Shown: one piece after another, positions 35,280 to 46,029 of the stretch | Layout of the letters: the number at the start of each line of letters is the position of its first letter | Position numbering within the stretch: position 1 is the stretch's first letter | Source: Chytridium lagenaria | Taxonomy: Eukaryota; Chytridiomycota; Chytridiomycetes; Chytridiales; Chytridiaceae | Assembly: GCA_025449115.1 (NCBI GenBank) | Contig: JAHLKC010000040.1 | Coordinates: forward strand, 62,001-126,000 | Direction of reading: 5' to 3' | Length of the DNA: 64,000 bases | Made by a program: the position numbers and the translations under genes | Notes under the pieces: generated by a model | What the model was told of the DNA's origin: nothing | Seen by the model: the letters and a program-made list of their open reading frames with translations, nothing else | Database searches by the model: none

Positions 35280-35340
35280 AGTGTCGCCCTCACCAGATGA
35301 TGGGCGAGAAAGCTTTCGTGGGCCATGAAAATGGCATAAT
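35280..35340 (+). ncRNA. Candidate omega-RNA scaffold 3' of Fanzor
   Basis: Directly after the stop codon: stem TCGCCC (35284-35289) with GGGCGA (35302-35307), a palindrome GAAAGCTTTC (35308-35317), and stem GCCAT (35322-35326) closed by a GAAA tetraloop onto ATGGC (35331-35335). TnpB and Fanzor guide RNAs are encoded at or just past the nuclease 3' end, so position and structure fit. This is an inference from hairpins only; no family alignment was possible. Confidence 0.4.
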
Positions 35341-36102
35341 ATTTAATATTTATTTAGTAGCCTGTTGGATTTCTATTTATTATTAGTGCTGTTGCCGAGA
35401 CCAATAGAGCACCCTTTGATTAGCCAGAAGCAGAATCGGAATAGGTCGCTGGATTTATGACAGAATATTCTGCGATTCCATTTGTATGTTTTTTTTAGGC
35501 TGAATATACAAGCAAGGGGTTTAAGATCAAGTCAGAGCACCAAGCCCAAAGGTATATACCAACAAGGAATGGGATAAATACAAGGGCAGGTTTTTTCTCT
35601 TGATGAAGAGAGGCAGTGGGATATCACTAAGGCTTGATACTTTTTTAATTATCAACATAATATATGCTGGTAATACAAGAGTGTGCACAGAATGTTTGAA
35701 AATGGGTAAAAGCCTATATTAGGTAAAGTACGCGCAGCACTCTATCTATTCTATATGGGTATATACCTATGGATAATATGAATAATATGAATAATAATAG
35801 CTATGGAGGTATATACCAAAGCACAGATGAGGTTGTGTTCCTTGTCCTTTGCACCTTTTCAATCTGAATTAAATCTGTATCACCTTCACATCTCCAAGCC
35901 TCAAATCATTAATAATAATAAGAGATTAATAATTAATTAATCTAATTCTTTTATTAATTAGAAACCAGATTTCACACCTCACACCCCTCCCTCTCTCTCT
36001 CTCTCTCTACTCTCTCCAGTTTATTCAACTTTGCTCACCATCAAATCACTCTAATCCTCCATTCGCGTATTCTCTGTAAGGAATATCCTCATACTACACA
36101 TA
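35341..36102. other. AT-rich region downstream of Fanzor with GGTATATACC palindromes and a CT microsatellite
   Basis: The 10-bp perfect palindrome GGTATATACC occurs at 35551-35560, 35758-35767 and 35808-35817; the last two flank an AATATGAATAATATGAATAA patch. A (CT)n run lies at 35983-36008. These may mark the right side of the element that brought in the Fanzor, or be plain low complexity. Confidence 0.55.
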
Positions 36103-37185
36103 ATGCCAGAGGAGCTTGAGTTGACGCTGTTCTTCTTGGTTGATCATCGGGCACATCTACAGCAAACTTACGTGGAGCGAGTGTTGATATGCTAATCCCC
36201 CTGTTATTTCCTCTTTTACACAGAGAATCAGCATCCCAAAACGTTCAGAGGGCAGCTCTAACGCCAAACACCTCTTCCAAGATTGAATTCGACAACCTCC
36301 TACAAGAACTCGACGACCTCACATCCTCTCCCACTTCCATAACCTCTCACCAATTTCTACCGCAAAACCTCCCCACGGCCCGTCCACCGACACCCTCTCC
36401 ACCTTCACCGACTTTGCTCTCCACTCTGGCGCCCTCCTCAAACTCTCTCCAGACGGTTCCTGGCGTCGTCTCTACCTTCTCCTGACCCCTACTCATCTCC
36501 TGACCTTCTCCTCAAAACACCCACAGAACCCCTCCTTGAAACCCTCGACATCTCCACAACCTCCTCCATCGATGACATTCAATCGATCCCAGGTCAAGAC
36601 GAAGCCGCCTACATCCTTACCATCGCAGGTGACATTCCCGTTACCATCGCTGCATGCCCTGCTATCGCTCCAACAGTCTGGAAACTCCGTTGCTCGTCAA
36701 GAGCACATATCTCAGCTTGGCATACCGCCATTTCAAACTCTCTACGACGACACCCCCCTTCCCCACCAATCCATCCCATCTACCCTGGTACCATGGTCAT
36801 CCCCTGGCCCGCACCTCCTCAATAGCAGGTCGCCACCCTCACATGCGTCAACCCCTCTCCGTCGCATCCTCTCCACAATGCCTCCTCCTCTTCAAATCCC
36901 CACCACAATCACCACTCCCTTCCCATCCCCCGTCTCCCCTGTCTCCTACCCGCGTGTGCAACGAGGACCCATGTCCGCACCACTCATGTCAAGTCTCCCA
37001 CCCCCGTCCGCTCCACCACCTACTGCTCCTCTGCCACCGGTTCCGGGCGCGTATAGGGCGTCGATGATGACGGTGGAGGAGGCCGGGGTGGAGAGACGTG
37101 GGACGATTGGACATTTGAGGAGTTTGAGCGTGGCCGGACAGGGAATTCCGTATCGTGTCCCTGTTGATAGAATGATGCATACTTG
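36103..37185 (+). CDS. PH-domain protein with Pro/Ser-rich C-terminus
   Basis: Start at 36103 (MPEELELTLFFLVDHRAHLQ). An intron (about 36165..36222) joins TYVERV to ESASQNVQRAALTPNTSSKI and FDNLLQELDDLTSS. After a frame change near 36370 comes a pleckstrin-homology-like domain: ALHSGALLKLSPDGSWRRLY, LLLTPTHLLTFSSK, LETLDISTTSSIDDI, AAYILTIAGDIPVTIAACPA and VWKLRCSSRAHISAWHTAIS, with the typical W in the last helix. A second frame change leads to a long Pro/Ser/Thr-rich tail with a conserved-looking end (GVERRGTIGHLRSLSVAGQG). PH domains bind phosphoinositides or proteins at membranes; ligand and partners unknown. Confidence 0.65.
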
Positions 37186-37641
37186 AAAATTACTCCTCCC
37201 ATAAACTGGCGGTATTCATACCCTTACTACCCCCTTGATGACCTCTTAATTTTAGACCAAAACCATTTTTCAGTTTTTCTTTAAGCTTTCCCTGATATAA
37301 ACCAACCTCTAGATTTTAAATGCCTCATTTTGAATACATTTCCGCGTTGTTTTTTATCGTTTCTCGCCATCTTTTCCCATTGTTCGCGTTCATGCCACGC
37401 TTTTTCCCATACTAAACGGTGTTTGTTCTTTACTTGAATTCTCTGCGCTTTGTGAACGGGGATTTTTCACGTAGATTGAAAATAGAGATGAAACCCCATG
37501 AACTCTTTACTATTCCTAATAAAGAAAACCAAAAGATGCTGTTCATTGAAAGCATACATGTTCAGCATTGTTGATTCTCTCCAGCCATCCACCAAAAAAA
37601 AATAAATTGACGGTGATACCATCCACATTAAAAACCCACCC
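37186..37641. other. Intergenic spacer, no gene seen
   Basis: AT-rich promoter-type region between two genes on the same strand. Confidence 0.45.
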
Positions 37642-40600
37642 ATGTCCTTCATCTCAAAGGTCATCTCGACCGCCGAACAACCTCTTCCATTTCAAGACGC
37701 CATCCCCGACGATGCGTCCCCAAGCCAGTTTCACGCGCAATCCTCCAACTCTGTGTAGACGGCATCGATGCACGGATTCAAGAAATCCAGGTACCCTCAT
37801 TGGTCTTTTCAACCGCTGACGGCTTAGAACGACATTATGGAGGTGTTTCGGATGAATAAGGAGGAGCTTGAAGGGTTTTTGAGGGTGGGAGATGAGGCTG
37901 TGAAAGAGGGGATGAGGGTGTCGAAGGAGGTTTTGGAGACGGTGGAGAAGGTGCAGGGAGAGGTGAGGGGTGTTGGTTTTTATGAGGTTGATAAGTGTGT
38001 TTTTTAGGATGGTGTTGTTCAGGGTTGGAGAGACGGTTGAAGGAGGTTGAGGAGATGAAGGTTGAACGACATCGGAGGGAGGTTGAGGCGAAAGGACGCA
38101 GTTGATGGAAGAGGTTTGTGGGGTTTTTTTTTTTTGGTGGATGGTTTTAAAGAATGTAGTTTGACGCATATGAGTTGTGTTTTCATGAACATGTTTTGGA
38201 TGGGGAGTATGATCAAGCGGCAAAGATGGTTGAAGAGATGGTAAATGTTTTTATAGATGTGGGTGCTGAGTAGTTTAGAAAGGATTTGTGAGGATTTGGA
38301 GAGCGTGCAATGTGATCGTGTTGGGGAGATGATTGTAAGTTTTATTGATGGAGGTTTTTTTAGATGAGACGGTAACATGCGATTTTAGGAGAAAACGTGG
38401 GGTGCGGATGATTCATTGAGGGGACGTATTGAACATGCTTGGGAAGATGCAGTTGGGATGGTTGGAGCCGCTGGAGGAAAGGAGGCGTTTACTTTAAGGA
38501 TAAAGAAAAAAGTAGCAGGTATGTGATGGGCGGTGTGGTGCCTTTTTTTGTTAAGACTTCGTTCGGGTTACAGTTCCTGGATCGATGACAAAGTACATTA
38601 CGCCATCGGGTCTTCTTTCAACGCTATTAATGATCCCATCGACGCCTTTACGACCATCGTCACCGATAAAGGAGACAACGTACCCGACGTTATTGGAATG
38701 GACGTTGATGCCGATTGTGAGGGCTTTACAGCGGTGTGTGTTTATGCCGCTTTTAGGGGGAGCGAAACAGCGGAGACGGTTGACGGTGATGATGGAGGAA
38801 GGGACGGTTGTTGTGACGATGCGCCATGATGTGACGCCACCGTCTTCTGTTGGGGATTTGGAAGCGTTCCCAGAGTTGAGGGAGGTGGTGGAGGTGTTGA
38901 GGGTAGTTGTTGAGGGGTTCCATGAGGGGAGGGAGGAGGTGAGGGGACGGGTTTTAAGGGTGTTTTGTGGGATGTGGAGGGAGGTGATGGGGATGGTGTG
39001 TGGGTATGTGGGTGGGAGGATACCGGATGGGGAAGGGTATAAGGAGTTTGAGGAGGAGTGTTTGAGGGTTTGTGAGAGGTTTGAAAGGGATGTTGAGGGG
39101 TTTTTTCGGGTGTGATGAAGGGTTTGGGGGGGGCATGGTGAGGAGGTTTTGTGGGGAGATGGGAGTTGGGTTTGTGGAGAAACGGTGTTGGAGTGTTTTG
39201 GAGAAGGCGAGGAAGGCGTGTTTGAAGGAGGATTTTGCGACGAGACGGAGTTTAGGGGTTGGAGGGGAAGGTAATTTTTTTTTCGAGTTTTTTCTTTTTT
39301 AACGTTGATACTTTGTTTTTTTGTGTTTGTTTTTCTTTTTTCGTAGATGTGTTGTTTTTTTGTGTTTGTTTTCTTTTTTTCGTAGATGCGTTGTTTTTTT
39401 ATGTTTGTTTTTCTTTTTTCGTTGATGCGTTTGTTTTTTTTCTCTGTTTTTCTTTTTTTTTTTTTTGATTTTGTCGTTGATGCATTGTTTTTTTTGTGTT
39501 TGGTTTTCTTTTTCGTTGATGCGTGTTTTTTTTGCCTTTCGGTTCTGTTATCTTTCTTTTTTCGATGCATTTGGGTTTTTTCGTTGATGCATTTTTTTAT
39601 AGATACGTTGGATGTATTTCCGATTTTAGAAAGGTATGAGGTTGGGGATGGGGAAGGGATTGTGAGGAGGTTATGGGATGAGAGTGTGACGAGGGAGGAG
39701 GTGGATGAGATGTTGGAGCCCTTTTAAGGTTTCCCGAGTGTACGGTATCCGTACGAGCTGTTGAAGTGATATCGTTATGTCGGAGTTTGTTGATGGAAGC
39801 CGCGACGCATGAAGGAAGAGGTGAGATTGTATTTTTGTTGTTGAAAAAAACACGTTTTTTTAATGGGAGTGTTGAAATTTTGGTAGTCGGTTTTTACTTT
39901 TACGAACGGTGAGGGATGTGATGGAGATGAGTGGGTATTTGATGACGAGACGGAAGGGATGCCACCGCATGTTGTGGCGTTGACGCATAATGATTTGATG
40001 GTTGTTGCGCATGAGGGGTGAGGATGGGGAGGGAGTTTAGAGGGGTTTTTGGGGGGTTGGGGTTGTGGATTTGGGGGTGAAGTTGAGGAGGTTGGGGAGG
40101 GAGGTGATGAGGGAGGGGATGGTGAGTGCTTTTTATTTTGTTGTTGTTTTTTTGAGAGTTGGTTTGTTTTGGTTGTTTGTTTTTTTATGGTTTTTATTGG
40201 CGGTTTCCTTTTTTTTTTTTTGCTTTGTTAGAGAGGGTTTTTGTATTGTTTTTTTGTTGGTTTTTTGAGACTTGATTTATTTTTTTTTGGGTTCCTTTTT
40301 TTTTTATTGGTGTTTGTTAGAGAGGGGTTTCTTTTGTGGGAGGGGATTTTATGGAAAGGTGGTTTTTTTGGGTTCGGGGACGGATGAGGTTTTGTTTTGA
40401 AATTGGGGATACTGATATTTTTTTTGTTGTTTTTGTTGTTTTTTGGCAGAAACGCGAACGGGAGGAGATTACGAGGACGATTGAGGAGGTGGATGGGTTT
40501 TGCGATTGGGGAGGATGAGGAGAGCGAGAAAGGGATGCGGTTAGAGAGATGTTTAAAGCAAGTTCAGATGCACCTTGAAAGGCTTTCAGCCATGTGGAAG

Positions 40601-41311
40601 GTGAGTTCCAACGCACCATACGTAGACTGACAGATTAGGCTGTTCTTCCGACTCTGCTGTACGCACACGCGATGCAACATGTGACGGATCACGTGTATCG
40701 GTTGTTGACGGGGAGGTGATGGGGTTACGAGATATTGGGGATCGGAGTCGCAGATTCTTGGGAGGGTGTTGAGAGGGTTTGTGGGGGGGGGAGACGGTGG
40801 GGGGAGGAAGTTTGGGGTTGTGGTTGGGATGTTGGGGATGGGGTTGAGGGGATTGTGGAGGGGGTGAGGGAGGGGAGGATTGGGGAGGAGAGTGGGTTTG
40901 GGGGAGGAGGGGGGTGAAGGGTGGGAGTGGGGTGAGTGGGGTTGGGAGTGGGTTGAGGGGAGTTGGGAGTGGGTTGAGGGGAGTTGGGAGTGGGGTTGTG
41001 AAGATGGGGGGGTTGTTGCTGGGGGGTTGTTGAGAGGGCGAAAGGGTTTTTGTTTGGGAAGCATGTGGAGGAGGTGGAAGAGGTTGAGAAGGAGGAGGAG
41101 GAGGGGTGGGATGCTTGGATGATGATGATGAGGAAGAGGGGATGGAGAAGACGGAAGAGGAGAGGAGGAGGAGGATGTGGATGATGGGAGTGACGAGGTG
41201 TGTAGAATGATTGTGGCTTTGTTTGCGGATACGCCTTTGAGACAGCAGAGTGTTGAGGAGGTGAAGAGGTTGATGGGGAGAGATGGAGGAGGAGGAGGGG
41301 GGAGGAAGTGA
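37642..41311 (+). CDS. ZW10/Dsl1-family protein (RZZ / Golgi-ER tether subunit)
   Basis: ZW10 acts in the RZZ complex at kinetochores and in the NRZ/Dsl1 tether for Golgi-to-ER vesicles. N-terminus MSFISKVISTAEQPLPFQDA, then a coiled coil (NKEELEGFLRVGDEAVKEGM, LERRLKEVEEMKVERHRREV) and FDAYELCFHEHVLDGEYDQA. Middle: LRGRIEHAWEDAVG, LLEWTLMPIVRAL, FPELREVVEVLRVVVEGF. The clearest marks are RFPECTVSVRAVEVISLCRS with LLMEAA, LLRTVRDVMEM, MPPHVVALTHNDLMVVAHE, VDLGVKLRRLGREVM, CLKQVQMHLERLSAMWK, AVLPTLLYAHAMQHVTDHVY and IVALFADTPLRQQSVEEV near the stop; all occur in this order in ZW10. Many introns, one (39271..39602) with a T-rich minisatellite. Several single-base indels (for example T-run at 39722-39726). 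The extreme C-terminus is Gly-rich. Confidence 0.82.
39271..39602 (+). repeat. T-rich intronic minisatellite in ZW10, roughly 40-bp unit
   Basis: Intron GTAATT...TATAG. GATG(C/T) cores followed by (G)TTG and T-runs occur at 39346, 39386, 39424, 39479, 39518, 39564 and 39586, giving about seven imperfect copies of CGTTGATGCGTTG-T(n)-GTTTG-T(n)-C-T(n). Confidence 0.7.
40938..40998 (+). repeat. 21-bp tandem repeat in ZW10 3' part
   Basis: TTGGGAGTGGGTTGAGGGGAG repeated almost three times. If coding, the unit is 7 codons and would not shift the frame; the surrounding G-rich stretch has no clear protein match and may be intron or repeat expansion. Confidence 0.65.
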
Positions 41312-42110
41312 GAGGGGTATAGGTGATATTTTTTAAGGGGTTAATGTATTTTTTTTTAAGGGGGGTGTTTTTGAAATATATTTTGATATTTGGATTATTA
41401 TTATTTCTTTTTTTATAAATAGTTTTTGAAGTGACTTGAATGAATGGGATCTTGTACACGTTGAAACACGCTTGGAAAGTCATTACTGGATTCATACCAA
41501 AATCTATTCATAACATTACGATAAATAGCTAAACGTGGTAGCAAACTGCGATTGAAAAAACGGTAAACCGCGTTTCGCAGTCGCGCGTCACGTCGAAAAG
41601 GCGGCCAAGAAGGAAAGGGGAAAGGCTGCAGCAAAGGGTAATAACGTTTCTTGTGAGAATAAAATGATTGTTATTTATTTTTGGATGAGAATTGTCATTT
41701 GAGAAAAGAAGGAGATGTCTATGTGATACAATAATGTAGGACATGTAATACAGAGGTTGTCAGGTGGTAAAGGGTTAAAATCAAAATCAATTGATTTGAA
41801 AATTATAATTCCATCTCTTTTGGTTCAATTAATAAAAGTAACTAATTATAATAATAAGTGAAATCAATGGGATCGAAAAAAATAAATAATCAAAAAAAAA
41901 AAAAAAATAGGTCCAAATATGTTTTTATTTTTAACTAATAATATTTATAATATTTATATTATAAAGACTTTCCCTCTCTCATCCATTATTCCCACCTCCA
42001 TCACTACTCCTTACGGAGACATAAAGAAATAAAAGAGTGTAAAGCGCACTACGTTTTATCGTTAGAAAAAAACCTCTTTTTCACTCTCTCCATCCCCAAC
42101 ACACAAAACA
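41312..42110. other. AT-rich intergenic region
   Basis: Very AT-rich (41760-41960) with an A16 run at 41890-41905. Ends in a pyrimidine-rich stretch before the next start codon. No gene seen. Confidence 0.5.
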
Positions 42111-44564
42111 ATGCTATCCTCCTTCTTTTCTCAACGGTCCTCATCCTCATCCTCATCTACATCCTCATCGTTTCTAAAATGGCGACCATCGTCATCTCAA
42201 AGTGGGTCTCTGCATGACCTGTTCCTGATCCTGTCAAAGTGGATCATAAGGCAGAGAGCAAGGATGCTGTTGTTTTTGAGGTTTGTTTTTTTGTTGTTGT
42301 GATAGTGATGTAGATGTAGATATTCTTTGTTTTTGTTTGCATGCCTTTGCTGTTAGTTACAATTGAAGGATGGGGAATGGATGAGTGTGGAGTTATTCTT
42401 GGTGGGATGTAGATTGGATGGGCAATGGACCTGGACGGATTGAGCTGCATGCCATGGATAACCTATGCCTCTTATTGTCTCTCCATCTGCACATGCATGC
42501 ATGCATGCATGCATGTTCACTCAGCCTTCCTCCCATTCCACACACATCCATCACTCTCTCCCATATTCAAATTCGCAAGTTGGAGTTTGGATCGGCATCG
42601 ATGGGGATGAGGATGAGGGCTTCTTTATCCCTTCCTAACCCCTCCAACCCCTCGACCCCTCACCCACCCACACACCAACCCAATGGTTTTTGTTAAACGT
42701 CTACCCTTATATTTATTTATATTCTATTAAACACATGGGGAAGGAAGGAAGGAAGGAAGGAAGGGGAAAGAAAATATTATATTTAATTGAATGAAGGTGA
42801 AAACGTGGGTGTTTGTTTAATAATAGTGTCTTATTCTTACTCACTCTTCATGCCAGTTATTATTTATTTTATTTATTATTTCTTTACTTGACCACTTGTT
42901 GCATTTAATATATGATGATGATGGGGCAGTAATTCAGTGGCATGGATTATATAATAGTATTAGGATGGATGGATGGAGTAATAAGTGATGGGTGATGATG
43001 GGTGCTTGATCTCATATGAGGGGTAATAAATAATATGGCATGAAAGGGCAAAGAATGATAATTTTTACAAGACAGCTAAACTGCTTATTTCCTTTTATGG
43101 AATATTATATTTATATTATTTTATTATTATTATTCTTGTGAGGAGGGGCTTTGTGTTATGGTTCACACTCCGCTTCTTATTAGTTATTTATTTATTATTT
43201 AATTATAAGGTTTACTTATCCTCCCATTTCACACTCTGGGTATCCATCCATCCATATTCATCCATCCCTCTCCCTTGTAGATATCCATAGTATCCTTTAC
43301 ATTTTATAACTAACCTTTACTTTTTATCATAAACAAAATTACATTGCTAAAGAAGAAGGCTCCCTCGTCGTCTTCATCACCATCGACATCATCATCATCA
43401 TCATCAGCAGCAACATTAAAGTCTCACCTCCTTCAATCCACCAACCTCCTTCGGCGTCCGTCAACTCCAGAAGCCCCATCTTCAGCTTCCTCCCAAAAGT
43501 CTTCATCCTCAGCCCGCGCTCGTCCAGCTTCATCTCTTGGTATCCCAATGACACGCGGAAAAACCACAACCTCAACCCTCTCCATCGACCCTTCCATCAC
43601 CTCAACCACGCCTTCAAAACCACCCCTTACCGTGTCAACCGACCCGAATCTCCCTCCCTCCCCGGCCCTCAACCGTCGCAGCACCACCCTCCCCGTTTCC
43701 CCCGTCTCCTTTAGGCCGCACCTCCTCCTCCTCGTCTTCCTCCTCCCCGCGTTCTCAATCACCTCACGATGACAAACGCCGCTCAACCCTCTCCACCCAC
43801 CTCCACCCACATCAACCCAAACCCTCCCCTCTCCGCACCCTCTCCGCCTCCCACGATGACCATCCCTCCCCCCCAAAACCCCGCCCCCTCACCACCCCCC
43901 TCCCACGTCCCGACTCTGGCGTCTCCATCACCTCCCGCAACACCCACTCCCCCTCCTCCCAAAAACTCTCCTCCTCCTCCGCCTCCTCCTCCACAAACGA
44001 CGAAGACGACGACACCCCACTCTACCTCGTTCGCCATAAATCCCAACAAGGCAACCGTGCCAAATCTTCTACCTCCCAGAAACGTTCCTCCATCATGTCC
44101 ACCACCTCAACCTACCTCCATCAACCACCTCCTCACGATCCTTACCATCGTCCTCCCTCCGTATCCTCCATATCCTCCACCTACCTCTCCCCTCACTACC
44201 CCCATCCCCCACTCCTCACCCGCTCCATGTCCGTCCCCGTCCAAAACCCATACATGCAAGCCCCATACGCTCCCTACCCCCCTCCAGCTCCCTACCCTCA
44301 ACCTACCCATACGCCCCCACCTACCACCCCTACCCCTACCCTCAAATCTCTTACGAAGATCCCAACCACCCTTACCCACACCCCCAACCCTACTTCCCAC
44401 CTCCCCACGCCTACCCCCACTACGATCCTTACACTCCACTCCACACCTCCCCACAGGATCACGCTGATCTCAAGACATCCTCGACGGATCATACGAGACA
44501 GGCACGGGGCACGCAGAACCCTGACGTTGAAAAGAAACGATCGAAAAAACGGAGCGAAAAGTGA
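42111..44564 (+). CDS. Long disordered Ser/Pro/Tyr-rich protein, one large intron
   Basis: Not recognised. Exon 1 starts MLSSFFSQRSSSSS, then in a shifted frame PVPDPVKVDHKAESKDAVVF ending at about 42280. A large intron of about 1.07 kb holds GCAT, AAGG and GGAT microsatellites. The second exon (about 43350 on) begins KKAPSSSSSPSTSSSSSSAA and is almost wholly low complexity: SRKRSS-like basic/serine tracts, SNDEDDDTPLYLVRHKS, TSQKRSSIMSTTSTYLHQPP, a Pro/Tyr-rich segment (NPYMQAPYAPYPPPAPYPQP) and a basic end EKKRSKKRSEK. Frame changes around 43745, 44095 and 44310 are needed to keep the most protein-like reading. It ends at 44564. Pro/Tyr-rich low complexity suggests a phase-separating or scaffold role, but this is only composition. 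Confidence 0.5.
42493..42513. repeat. (GCAT)n microsatellite
   Basis: Five tandem GCAT units inside the large intron of the disordered-protein gene. Confidence 0.9.
42741..42764. repeat. (GGAA)n microsatellite
   Basis: Six tandem GGAA units within the same intron. Confidence 0.9.
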
Positions 44565-45404
44565 ACTTTTTTTTTTTCACTCCACATATCCTTGAACCTC
44601 TTAAATTTTATATTCGTTTAAAAAGCGGGGGGGGGGGGGGGGGGGGGGATGGGAGGGGGTCGGGAAATCAACAAGCCTCATTTCTTTCTTTCTACCTCTG
44701 TTGCTTTTTTCCTACACCTTTTTTTATTTTTTTTTTTCCTTTCCCTCTCTCTTGCGCGTCATATTCTTAGACGCTGTCTTTAACACCTTTGTTTAACCTG
44801 TTTGTTTAACCTTTATCTCAAAACTGGATTGTTCTTGTTTCCTCTTTATTTCATTGACGGGCGTTGTCATATGGCAACCAAAAAAAAAAGGCTGGTTCTT
44901 TTTTTCAAAGTCTTTTGCCCTTAACAGAAAAATGAACAAAAAAAAAAAAAAAAACACTCACTTTGACTAATAAAAGTCATGTTTGCTTTTTATATGTGGT
45001 TTTTGTCTCTCATCTACGTAAATGGTGGTTCAGACCTTGTATTAAAAACAGTACGATAGACTCTCAACTCTCATTCGAATACCCCGTCCGTGTACCATAA
45101 AACATCTTATTCAAATAACCCATTCGTGTACCATAAAACAACCCCATGTTCCATTTCTAAAATTCCACAACCCACACATCCTTAAACTTGCCAACCCACA
45201 TCCCAAAAACGAAAACAATGAATCCCCCCCAAAAAAAGCATTAAACTAAAAAAAACCGGACGACAAAAACCGACGCAAAAAAATACGTCATAGATGCATA
45301 AAAAAAAGAAGCGACCGTAAACCGATAAATCATAAAGAAGCGTCAACATGCAGTGAAAAAGAGCGTCGCAAAAAAAAAAAGAAGCGATAAGAGGTTTAGA
45401 TGGA
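44565..45404. other. Intergenic region with a 22-nt poly-G tract
   Basis: G22 at 44627-44648, T runs near 44705-44750, A-runs at 44881-44890 and 44937-44954. Convergent spacer; no gene seen. Confidence 0.6.
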
Positions 45405-45800
45405 TCAAGGTATCGACGACTTTGTGTTCACCAAGTTCCTATGGACCCTCCTAAACCCAAAATACGTCACCACCGCCGTAACAACAATCAACCCTACGAC
45501 CCCCACCGCAAAGTACATCCCCCCTGTTGCCGATGAGATGTTGTCGGATGAAAACGTGGGGTTCTGGGGGCGTGGAGCGATGGTGGAGACCATGGTTGTT
45601 GAGAAAACGTCGAGGGTGGTGGTGGTGGTGGTTGTTGTGGTGGTGAAGGTTGTAGTGGTGAAGGCTGTGGTGGATGAAGGGAGGAGGAGGGTGGATTCAG
45701 TGAGGGTTTCTTCAATGTCGGTTGGGATGTCGGGGTCTGTGGGGATGGGGTCGGTGGGGATGGGGTCTGTGGAGATGGGGTCTGTTGAAACTTCGGACAT
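45405..45800 (-). CDS. Small single-pass membrane protein with Thr-rich stalk
   Basis: Single exon of 131 residues. N-terminus has five TDPIP/TDP units (STDPISTDPIPTDPIPTDP), followed by a Ser/Thr stalk containing a run of about 10 threonines (likely O-mannosylated if extracellular), a TM helix (MYFAVGVVGLIVVTAVVTYF) and a short basic tail (FRRVHRNLVNTKSS). The positive charges after the helix suggest N-out, C-in topology. No signal peptide is visible, so an upstream exon is possible; the frame is open and unbroken. Looks like a fungal cell-surface or mucin-like sensor; function unknown. Confidence 0.6.
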   Translation of the reverse strand: MSEVSTDPISTDPIPTDPIPTDPDIPTDIEETLTESTLLLPSSTTAFTTTTFTTTTTTTTTTLDVFSTTMVSTIAPRPQNPTFSSDNISSATGGMYFAVGVVGLIVVTAVVTYFGFRRVHRNLVNTKSSIP

Positions 45801-46029
45801 GGTGGTGTGGGTATGCTTTTTGTTGTAGATGCCTTGGTCTCTTTGTTCTACGGATGCCCGTTGATGCTGTCAAGATTCCCAGGTCGCAAACGACGACGTA
45901 GAAAGGTGGGGGGGGAGGGCAAGTGTGACGCAAAAAGAGTGACGGTCACTTTTCTGTAAAAATAAATAAACACAAATCCGAAAAGTTTTTTTGGTTCTGT
46001 TTCAAAACTTTTTGGCCTTTCATTATTCA

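Noticed and set aside
32640..35560. Terminal inverted repeats bounding a Fanzor-carrying transposon
   Set aside because: I compared both flanks by eye and found no matching inverted ends; a computed self-alignment would be needed.
38551..39570. 339-codon open frame on the minus strand, Lys/Asn/Thr-rich
   Set aside because: It lies antisense to ZW10 exons and its T-rich intron repeat; composition is that of a shadow frame (poly-Lys from T-runs).
40725..41495. 256-codon Pro/Ser-rich frame on the minus strand
   Set aside because: Antisense to the G-rich 3' part of ZW10, which contains ZW10 motifs (ALFADTP) on the plus strand.
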